From NCBI RefSeq assembly GCF_902489365.1, contig NZ_CABTZR010000104.1:1-6168 (forward strand): DNA of 6,168 bases. The letters are read 5' to 3'. This document shows, piece after piece, positions 1 to 4,849 of this stretch. The translations under genes and the position numbers were made by a program. This DNA comes from an uncultured Corynebacterium sp. GTDB taxonomy: Bacteria; Actinomycetota; Actinomycetes; Mycobacteriales; Mycobacteriaceae. How positions within the stretch are numbered: position 1 is the first letter of the stretch; the number at the start of each line of letters is the position of its first letter. A model generated the notes under the pieces. It was not told the origin of the DNA, made no database searches, and saw only the letters and a list, made by a program, of their open reading frames with translations.

Positions 1-158
1 ACCAGGCATTCACCCCGGTAGATAAGGTTTCCCTCGGCAGATTTCGGGGTGATGCGAGATATTCCCCACACCGCAGCCGGATAGATCATGCCCAGCGCGA
101 CGACGCATAAGAGCACGGCAACAAATCCGGCAAGGAGATTACGCAGATAAACACGCAT
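1..158 (-). CDS. kdpC: KdpC, potassium-transporting ATPase subunit C (partial, N-terminal 52 codons)
   Basis: KdpC is the accessory subunit of the KdpFABC potassium pump. It is anchored by one N-terminal helix, with most of the protein outside the membrane, and raises the apparent affinity of the complex for ATP. The visible part starts MRVYLRNLLAGF, has one hydrophobic segment at about residues 8-28, then the family-typical stretch IYPAAVWGISRI followed by AEGNLI. The start at 158 is supported by an AAGGA ribosome binding site about 7 bases upstream. It lies 29 bases after the kdpB stop with no hairpin between, so it belongs to the same operon. The gene is cut by the left window edge, so the C-terminal domain (families are usually around 190-200 residues) cannot be judged. 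Identification rests on the motif and the position after kdpB. Confidence 0.93.
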   Translation of the reverse strand, partial: MRVYLRNLLAGFVAVLLCVVALGMIYPAAVWGISRITPKSAEGNLIYRGECL

Positions 159-187
159 TATTGCTTCCTTTTCTTTGCAGTTTTTCT

Positions 188-2257
188 TTATAGGCCTGGG
201 AGGAGGGAGACGACCTGGTCAATGAGCCAGATGCCAATGAACGGGGTAATCACGCCACCTAATCCCCAAATACCGAGGTTGCGGCGCAACAGTGAAGACG
301 CGGAGGCCGGTTTGTAGGACACGCCCTTGAGCGCCAATGGGATGAGCGCGACGATGATGAGCGCGTTGAAGACAACCGCGGAAACAATGGCGGACTCAGG
401 GGAATGCAGGTGCATGACGTTGAGGCGCTCCAAGTGCGGCAACTGCGTAGAGAAGAGCGCCGGCAGGATGGCAAAGTACTTCGCCAGGTCATTGGCCAAG
501 GAGAAGGTGGTCAACGCACCGCGGGTGATCAGCAGCTGCTTGCCAATTCGAACGACATCGATGAGCTTTGTCGGGTCAGAATCCAAGTCCACCATGTTGG
601 CAGCTTCCTTCGCCGCGGAGGTACCTGTGTTCATGGCCACGCCCACGTCCGCTTGGGCCAGCGCCGGGGCGTCGTTAGTACCGTCACCGGTCATGGCCAC
701 CATTCGGCCTTGTGCTTGCTCCTCACGGATGCGGGCGAGCTTGTCCTCCGGAGTAGCTTCGGCGATGTAATCATCGACGCCGGCTTCCTTGGCAATGGCA
801 GCTGCGGTCAGCGGGTTGTCGCCGGTGACCATGATGGTCTTGATTCCCATCTGGCGCAGCTCGGCGAAGCGCTCGGCCATGCCGGGCTTGACGACGTCAC
901 TCAGTTGCACCACCGCAATAACCGTGCGGCTGCCATCGGATTCTTCCACGGCGACAGGCAGCGGGGTGCCACCGTCTTGTGCAATTCGGGTTACGGAATC
1001 CTCGATCTCTTGCGGCCAGGTGCCACCTGCTTCAGTAACCCACTTGCGTACGGCATCGCCAGCGCCCTTGCGCAGCTTGCGGTGAGCCAGGTCAAGGCCG
1101 GACATCCTCGTCGACGCGCTGAATGGAACGACCTCCGCACTCCGCGCTTCTGCATCTCCTTCGCTGGACAGAGAGTAGTTTTCAGTCAGCCAGGCCACAA
1201 TGGAGCGGCCTTCTGGGGTTTCATCCGCTAGGGAGGAAATGCGAGCAATCGCTGCAGCCTCGCGCTCGTCAACGCCCGAAGCCACAATCAGGCCGGTGGC
1301 CTGGCGGTTTCCGTAAGTGATGGTGCCCGTCTTATCCATAAGAAGCGTGGCGACGTCACCGGCTGCTTCCACCGCACGGCCGGAAGTGGCCAGAACGTTG
1401 TGGCGAACGAGGCGGTTCATGCCGGCGATACCGACTGCCGAAAGTAGGGCGGCAATGGTGGTAGGGATTAGGCAGACCAACAGAGCGATAAGGGATAGTG
1501 GCGAAAGCTCCGCGCCGGTAAAGAGCCCCATTGGGGCAAGCGCAGTGACGGCGACGAGGAAGAGGATGGTCAGCGTGGAGAGCAGGATGCTCAGCGCAAT
1601 CTCGTTCGGAGTCTTGCGGCGTTCCGCGCCCTCCACCAAGGCGATCATGGTGTCAACGAAGGTGGAGCCCGGTTCGGAGGTGATTTTGACCTTGATGGAA
1701 TCAGAGAGCACCACGGTGCCGCCGGTCACGGCACAGCGGTCACCGCCGGCCTCGCGGACGACGGGAGCCGATTCACCCGTGATAGCAGACTCGTCGACGG
1801 TTGCGGCGCCTTCGATGACGTCACCGTCACCCGGGATGGTCTCCCCTGCTTCCACACGCACGATGGCACCCTTGGTCAGCTCGGACGCGGGAACCACTTC
1901 AATGCCAGAGTCAGTAATGAGATTGGCAGTGGCATCATCGCGCACAGAGCGCAGACTGTCTGCCTGGGCCTTGCCACGGCCTTCGGCATAAGCCTCGGCG
2001 AAGGCGGCAAAGGCAATGGTGAACCACAGCCATACCGTCACGACCCAGCCGTAAAAGCTGGGGTTGAGGATGGACCACACAGTGGTCAGTGCGGCGCCGA
2101 CCCACACGACGAACATCACGGGGTTGCGTGCTTGGGCGAGCGGGGACATTTTGCTCGGCAGCGTTTTCAGCGCCGCAGCCGCGAGACCACTGCTCTTCTC
2201 CGGAGCGTTGCGGTGAGGAGTCTTATCCGGCTCAGCGGTGATGGTTTGGGTTGTCAT
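188..2257 (-). CDS. kdpB: KdpB, potassium-transporting P-type ATPase subunit B
   Basis: KdpB is the ATP-hydrolysing P-type ATPase subunit that energises K+ import through KdpA in the cytoplasmic membrane. The protein has 689 residues (E. coli KdpB: 682). About seven hydrophobic segments are visible, near 46-64, 68-90, 221-243, 253-277, 590-606, 622-643 and 662-684. The actuator motif TGES is at 160-163, CLIPTT at 262-267, and the phosphorylated aspartate D308 is in MDKTGT. The nucleotide domain shows FSASTRMSG (379-387) and KGA (397-399), followed by TGDN (478-481) and TGDGTND (523-529). The charged pair D590/K593 in ANDLAKYF corresponds to the E. coli D583/K586 pair of helix 5. The frame is open to 2488 inside kdpA, but ATG 2257 is chosen: it overlaps the kdpA stop as ATGA, has GGAGG 7 bases upstream, and gives family length. 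S163 matches the Ser whose phosphorylation inhibits the E. coli pump. All catalytic residues are intact. Confidence 0.98.
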   Translation of the reverse strand: MTTQTITAEPDKTPHRNAPEKSSGLAAAALKTLPSKMSPLAQARNPVMFVVWVGAALTTVWSILNPSFYGWVVTVWLWFTIAFAAFAEAYAEGRGKAQADSLRSVRDDATANLITDSGIEVVPASELTKGAIVRVEAGETIPGDGDVIEGAATVDESAITGESAPVVREAGGDRCAVTGGTVVLSDSIKVKITSEPGSTFVDTMIALVEGAERRKTPNEIALSILLSTLTILFLVAVTALAPMGLFTGAELSPLSLIALLVCLIPTTIAALLSAVGIAGMNRLVRHNVLATSGRAVEAAGDVATLLMDKTGTITYGNRQATGLIVASGVDEREAAAIARISSLADETPEGRSIVAWLTENYSLSSEGDAEARSAEVVPFSASTRMSGLDLAHRKLRKGAGDAVRKWVTEAGGTWPQEIEDSVTRIAQDGGTPLPVAVEESDGSRTVIAVVQLSDVVKPGMAERFAELRQMGIKTIMVTGDNPLTAAAIAKEAGVDDYIAEATPEDKLARIREEQAQGRMVAMTGDGTNDAPALAQADVGVAMNTGTSAAKEAANMVDLDSDPTKLIDVVRIGKQLLITRGALTTFSLANDLAKYFAILPALFSTQLPHLERLNVMHLHSPESAIVSAVVFNALIIVALIPLALKGVSYKPASASSLLRRNLGIWGLGGVITPFIGIWLIDQVVSLLPGL

Positions 2258-3969
2258 GATAGTGCCTCCGAAATGGGACCCAGGGTGAGGACAGGGAAGA
2301 AAGTGAGCGCTGCAACCAGCAGGATTACACCGATAGTCAACAGCGAGAAGGTAATGCCGGAGGTGGGTAAGCTGCCTGCGGTGGTGGCCTGGCGCTTCTG
2401 TCCTGCCAGGCTTCCGGCTAGGTAAAGGGCGAAGACGATGGGCAGGAAACGGCCCAACAGCATGGCCAAGCCCAACGTGATCTGCCACCAGGGCTCAGTA
2501 ACCGTCAGTCCAGCAAAAGCAGAACCGTTGTTATTCGCCGCCGAGGTAAAAGCGTAGAGAACTTCCGACAGGCTGTGGGCATTATCAGCCGTTCCCGGTG
2601 CACCGACGTTGGTCGCTGAGGATTCGACGAGCTTGCGCTGCGCCACGGAAGCGCCGACGCCCACGAGGACCAGAACCGGCATGGTGAGGATGTACAGGCT
2701 GACCGCTGAAATTTCCTTGCGGCCAATCTTGTTGCCCATAAACTCCGGTGTGCGGCCCACCAAGAGGCCACCGATGAACACAGCGAGGATAGCCACAATC
2801 ACAAGGCCATAGAGGCCAGTGCCCACACCGCCCGGCGCGATTTCACCCAGCAGCATGTTGAGGATGAGCAGACCACCGCCCAGTGGCGAATAGCTATCGT
2901 GCATCGAATCCACGGCACCCGTCGAGGTACCCGTGGTGGACACGGCGAACAATGCGGAGGCGTCAATGCCAAGGCGCTGTTCGATACCTTCCATGTTGGC
3001 GCCTGCCAACTGGGACGCACCGCCCACAAGAGTGTGCTGTGCCCAAGTCACCAGAACAACCATGACGGTCCACAAACCACCAGCCACGCCGAGCAGCGTC
3101 CACGCGTGCTTTTGCGACTTGAGCATCACACCATACGTGCGGATCATGCAGAAGGAGATGACAAGCAGGGAGAAGATCTCCACGAGGTTGGTAAAGCCGG
3201 TCGGGTTCTCAAACGGGTGCGCCGAATTGGCGCCGAAGATGCCACCGCCGTTGGTACCCAGGAGCTTAATGGCTTCCTGGCTAGCCACGGGAGCACGGGA
3301 AATATCTACGCCAGAGTCAGTGACCAGGTTGGATCCAAAGGTTTGCATGGTTCCGCCGAGGACGAGCACGGTGGAGATGATGAGTGACAGGGGAAGTAGA
3401 ATGCGAACAAGACCACGGGTGAGATCCACCCAGAAGTTACCGATGAGCTTCTGGCCATCCTGCGATGCCGCCACGTCGCGCTGATAACCCAGGTGGCCGA
3501 TGCCACGGATCAACGCAACGGCGACGCACATACCCACGGCAGCCGAGGCAAAGTTTTGTACAGTCAGGCCCAGCATCTGCGTGGCATTGGTTAGGGTGTC
3601 TTCACCGGAATAGGACTGCCAGTTGGTGTTGGAGGTAAAGGAAGCCGCGGTGTTGAAGGCCATCCACGGCTCCACGGCTTTCTCGCGGGCGTTGCCAAAG
3701 CTTGGCAACACTGCTTGGAGCCGCTGCACTGCGTAAAGGACGAGGACGGAGGCCAAGCTGAAGCCCAGCAGCGCACGAGTGTAGTTCTTGGAGTTATGGC
3801 CCCGGTTGGGGTCAACCCGCAAAATTCTGTACACGAGGCGCTCGACAGCCCAGTCTTTTTCAGAGGTATAGGCACGGGCCATCCAGTTACCAAGCGGCAC
3901 ATAAGCCGCCGCTAGAAGGGCAAAGAGGGCGAGGTACTGCGGTGCTACCGCCACAATGCTGGCGATCAT
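2254..3969 (-). CDS. kdpA: KdpA, potassium-transporting ATPase potassium-binding subunit
   Basis: KdpA is the membrane subunit that selects and carries K+. It belongs to the superfamily of K+ transporters built from four membrane-pore-membrane repeats, and hands its ion to KdpB. The protein has 571 residues (E. coli: 557). Ten or so hydrophobic helices are visible along its length. The four pore-loop filters can be located: FTSNTNWQ (111-118), LGTNGGG (237-243), STTGTSTGAV (344-353) and SAANNNGSAF (476-485). HPFENPTGFTN (251-261) and GRTPEFMGNKI (405-415) are further conserved family stretches. ATG 3969 is preceded by GGAG 8 bases upstream and overlaps the kdpF stop by four bases (ATGA). The end overlaps the kdpB start in the same way. 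No frameshift or missing filter residue was found. Confidence 0.98.
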   Translation of the reverse strand: MIASIVAVAPQYLALFALLAAAYVPLGNWMARAYTSEKDWAVERLVYRILRVDPNRGHNSKNYTRALLGFSLASVLVLYAVQRLQAVLPSFGNAREKAVEPWMAFNTAASFTSNTNWQSYSGEDTLTNATQMLGLTVQNFASAAVGMCVAVALIRGIGHLGYQRDVAASQDGQKLIGNFWVDLTRGLVRILLPLSLIISTVLVLGGTMQTFGSNLVTDSGVDISRAPVASQEAIKLLGTNGGGIFGANSAHPFENPTGFTNLVEIFSLLVISFCMIRTYGVMLKSQKHAWTLLGVAGGLWTVMVVLVTWAQHTLVGGASQLAGANMEGIEQRLGIDASALFAVSTTGTSTGAVDSMHDSYSPLGGGLLILNMLLGEIAPGGVGTGLYGLVIVAILAVFIGGLLVGRTPEFMGNKIGRKEISAVSLYILTMPVLVLVGVGASVAQRKLVESSATNVGAPGTADNAHSLSEVLYAFTSAANNNGSAFAGLTVTEPWWQITLGLAMLLGRFLPIVFALYLAGSLAGQKRQATTAGSLPTSGITFSLLTIGVILLVAALTFFPVLTLGPISEALS

Positions 3970-4061
3970 GCGAAACGCTCCGGGTCAATAAGGGAAATGA
4001 TGAGATAGGCCACGAGCGCGACAACAATGATGAGCCCGATGACCGCTGTGATGGTGTTCAT
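3966..4061 (-). CDS. kdpF: KdpF, small single-helix subunit of the Kdp potassium pump
   Basis: KdpF is a peptide of about 30 residues that sits in the membrane beside KdpA and stabilises the complex. This ORF has 31 codons: it begins MNTITAVIGLIIVV, has one hydrophobic helix at about residues 4-25, and ends in the family signature DPERFA. The stop TGA at 3968-3966 overlaps the kdpA ATG at 3969-3967 as ATGA, as expected for kdpF-kdpA. The ribosome binding site is modest: GGAG lies 11 bases upstream of the ATG, and AGGA sits only one base upstream, too close to work. Its start is 3 bases after the stop of the preceding 28-codon ORF, so reinitiation or coupling may supply its ribosomes. It is easily missed by gene finders because of its size. 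Confidence 0.93.
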   Translation of the reverse strand: MNTITAVIGLIIVVALVAYLIISLIDPERFA

Positions 4062-4064
4062 GTC

Positions 4065-4151
4065 CTACGCGTCTCCGTCCATAAACTCGTTAATGGAGGA
4101 AGGACCGCCGAACACAAGGACCACGATCACGATGACCAGAATGTCCAACAT
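4065..4151 (-). CDS. Unrecognised 28-residue hydrophobic peptide upstream of kdpF
   Basis: This is a 28-codon ORF that I do not recognise. The product starts MLDILVIVIVVLVFGGP: one acidic residue, then a very hydrophobic run of Ile, Val and Leu (residues 4-14), a Gly-Gly-Pro break, and a polar acidic tail ending in FMDGDA. The ATG at 4151 has AAGGGGG, one mismatch from an ideal ribosome binding site, 10 bases upstream. The TAG at 4067-4065 is 3 bases before the kdpF ATG. This tight spacing and the membrane-like N-terminus suggest a real small protein translated with kdpF. The 11-residue hydrophobic run is short for a full membrane crossing unless the flanking residues contribute. It could instead be a regulatory leader peptide, or a chance ORF. 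No conserved KdpF ending is present, so it is not simply a second kdpF copy. Function unknown. Confidence 0.55.
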   Translation of the reverse strand: MLDILVIVIVVLVFGGPSSINEFMDGDA

Positions 4152-4153
4152 GT

Positions 4154-4233
4154 GGGAGAGACCCCCTTGGGTGAAAGCAATACAAGGTGTGCCCAGTGCC
4201 CCAGAGCACCGAGCGCCGGTGTCTAAAGCACCT
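4154..4233 (-). promoter_or_regulatory. Structured kdp leader with possible alternative folds
   Basis: Read on the minus strand, the stretch before the 28-codon ORF can form a series of stems. GGTG pairs with CACC around a 7-base loop (4232-4218). A 9-bp stem with two G-U pairs has arms GCTCGGTGC and GCACTGGGC and loop TCTGGG (4214-4191). CCTTG pairs with CAAGG, and GGGGG pairs with CTCCC around a TCT loop (4166-4154), burying the ribosome binding site. AGGTG at 4233-4229 can also pair with CACCT at 4189-4185, enclosing the 9-bp stem and competing with the first small hairpin. I do not recognise a known riboswitch class; the ydaO c-di-AMP consensus is not apparent. Whether the RNA includes all of this depends on the unknown transcription start. 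Confidence 0.4.
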
Positions 4234-4244
4234 GCCGAGCATTG

Positions 4245-4273
4245 ACGTTAAGCCCGGTCTCCCCTAGACCTAC
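4245..4273 (-). promoter_or_regulatory. Candidate kdp operon promoter (weak)
   Basis: On the minus strand a -10-like TAACGT (4250-4245) fits the loose corynebacterial TANNNT pattern. A poor -35-like GTAGGT (4273-4268) lies 17 bases upstream. Transcription would begin near 4240-4237, leaving a leader of roughly 86 bases and placing the phased TTTRCR boxes at about -42 to -91. That is a sensible distance for an activator of the OmpR family. A weak -35 is expected for an activator-dependent promoter, but the match is poor enough that another position is possible. Confidence 0.3.
4256..4270. repeat. 15-bp inverted repeat upstream of kdp
   Basis: A perfect 5-bp inverted repeat surrounds a 5-base centre; the minus strand reads GGTCT, AGGGG, AGACC. 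If the promoter proposed at 4245-4273 is right, it occupies the -35/-10 spacer and could be a protein-binding site. If transcription starts further upstream, it would be an RNA hairpin. Its GGGGAGACC part is also nearly complementary to GGTCTCTCCC just before the 28-codon ORF start, with one bulged base, so a long-range pairing is possible in RNA. Confidence 0.4.
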
Positions 4274-4279
4274 GAGTTA

Positions 4280-4329
4280 TTTGCGGCATCTTTACACCCC
4301 TTGACCCCGATTTTTACGCTTTATTTACG
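4280..4329 (+). promoter_or_regulatory. Candidate KdpE operator: phased TTTRCR direct repeats
   Basis: On the plus strand four hexamers fall on an exact 11-bp grid: TTTGCG at 4280, TTTACA at 4291, TTTACG at 4313 and TTTACG at 4324. The grid position at 4302 is degenerate (TGACCC), and CCTACG at 4269 is a partial match. The last pair has the 5-base spacer CTTTA. From memory, the E. coli KdpE site upstream of kdpF is a direct repeat of TTTATA and TTTACA separated by CTTTT, an almost identical arrangement. OmpR/PhoB-family regulators bind such repeats as head-to-tail dimers, so two dimers could bind here. The site is about 130-180 bases upstream of the first kdp-side ORF. The repeats read on the strand opposite to kdp transcription, which is a point of caution. 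KdpE itself is not in the window. Confidence 0.55.
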
Positions 4330-4336
4330 GACTCCC

Positions 4337-4747
4337 TTACTTCCCTTCCGCTTTAGGGGAAATCAACGCATTCGTAATGCGCGCCGTACACAGCCTCCTC
4401 CCCTCGTCATCTGTAATGACGATCTCGTGGGAGCACAGCGTCTTGCCCAGCTTGATGGCGGTGGCCGTCGCCGTCACCAGACCCGAGCGCCCGGAAGCGT
4501 GGTGCGTCGCGTTGATATCCACGCCGACGGCGACCTTGCCCAGCGTCGAGGCATGAATCACCGCCGCCCAGCTGCCGACGGCCTCTGCTAGGCACGCCAT
4601 GGCCCCACCGTGAAGCAGCCCGAAGGATTGGGTATTGCCCTCGACCGGCATGGTGGCCACCACCCGCTCGGCCGACTCTTCCAGGATTTCGACACCCATC
4701 TTCTTGTCCAGCTCACCCAACTGAATCTTCCAAACCTCTGCGGCCAT
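4337..4747 (-). CDS. PaaI/YdiI-family hotdog-fold acyl-CoA thioesterase
   Basis: This 136-residue protein belongs to the hotdog-fold thioesterases, soluble enzymes that hydrolyse acyl- or aroyl-CoA to free acid and CoA. Key features are FGLLHGGAM (residues 42-50, with H46-G47-G48), LAEAVGSWA (53-61, with the catalytic-type E55), the VGVDINATHH strand (74-83) and the late ITDDEGRRLCTARI segment. The length matches the family (about 136-140). Adjacency to paaZ suggests a PaaI-like role clearing dead-end phenylacetate CoA thioesters. However, the FGLLHGGA...LAE pattern looks more like E. coli YdiI/MenI, which act on dihydroxynaphthoyl-CoA in menaquinone synthesis, than like PaaI, where an Asp takes that place. 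Substrate is therefore left open. ATG 4747 has AAGGAG 6 bases upstream. No hairpin terminator follows its stop. Confidence 0.9.
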   Translation of the reverse strand: MAAEVWKIQLGELDKKMGVEILEESAERVVATMPVEGNTQSFGLLHGGAMACLAEAVGSWAAVIHASTLGKVAVGVDINATHHASGRSGLVTATATAIKLGKTLCSHEIVITDDEGRRLCTARITNALISPKAEGK

Positions 4748-4784
4748 GCTGCACTCCTTACTTAACCCTAGAAATGTGACGCAG

Positions 4785-4812
4785 ACTATACTAACCTGTA
4801 TTTACTGACCAA
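4785..4812 (-). promoter_or_regulatory. Candidate promoter for the thioesterase gene
   Basis: The minus strand carries TATAGT (4790-4785), five of six matches to the -10 consensus. A partial -35, TTGGTC (4812-4807), lies 16 bases upstream. Transcription would start near 4778, about 30 bases before the ATG at 4747. The -35 lies inside the PaaR-like inverted repeat, so a bound repressor would block it. Confidence 0.45.
4787..4792 (+). promoter_or_regulatory. Candidate -10 element for paaZ
   Basis: TATACT on the plus strand matches the -10 consensus in five of six bases. No good -35 is visible at 16-18 bases upstream. A TGTGA half-site lies just before it at 4775-4779. Transcription would begin around 4798-4800, just upstream of the PaaR-like repeat. 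The element overlaps the oppositely directed TATAGT by four bases. A poorer alternative is GTGACG (4776-4781) with TATTTA (4799-4804), spaced 17. Confidence 0.4.
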
Positions 4813-4825
4813 CCGTTCGGAAACT
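4804..4825. promoter_or_regulatory. Candidate PaaR operator (TetR-family repressor site)
   Basis: An imperfect inverted repeat has left half ACTGACCA (4804-4811), central CG (4814-4815) and right half CGGAAACT (4818-4825). The operator I recall for the C. glutamicum phenylacetate repressor PaaR has halves ACTNACCG and CGGTNAGT around a central CG, with the same spacing. Thirteen of its 16 fixed positions match here. The location fits repression: just downstream of the proposed paaZ start point and over the -35 of the divergent thioesterase gene. In the known system phenylacetyl-CoA releases the repressor. The consensus is from memory, and no PaaR gene is in the window. Confidence 0.6.
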
Positions 4826-4849
4826 AATGGAAAGGCCAAACTTTTCGCT

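Noticed and set aside
159..187. Terminator or promoter between kdpB and kdpC
   Set aside because: The 29-base gap holds only A-rich sequence and the kdpC ribosome binding site.
404..1231. 275-codon plus-strand ORF opposite kdpB
   Set aside because: It lies entirely antisense to the conserved ATPase; its translation has no recognisable domain and is rich in Arg, Gly and His, as expected of a GC-rich shadow frame.
2258..2488. 77-residue N-terminal extension of kdpB
   Set aside because: The extension overlaps conserved kdpA coding sequence and has no KdpB-like residues; ATG 2257 has GGAGG and the ATGA overlap.
4242..4270. Plus-strand promoter TTGACG (4242-4247) with TAGACC (4265-4270)
   Set aside because: The -10 is poor and it would only drive transcription antisense to the thioesterase gene, with no ORF of its own.
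4152..4300. c-di-AMP (ydaO-type) riboswitch ahead of kdp
   Set aside because: Considered because such switches control K+ transport genes elsewhere, but the conserved purine-rich core of that class is not recognisable; only generic stems are seen.
4297..4336. Intrinsic terminator after the thioesterase gene
   Set aside because: Reading the minus strand past its stop gives A-rich and G-rich runs but no GC stem followed by a T tract.
4775..4790. GlxR/CRP-type site (TGTGA at 4775-4779) ahead of paaZ
   Set aside because: Only the left half-site is present; the right side reads CTATA and matches TCACA at just two of five bases.
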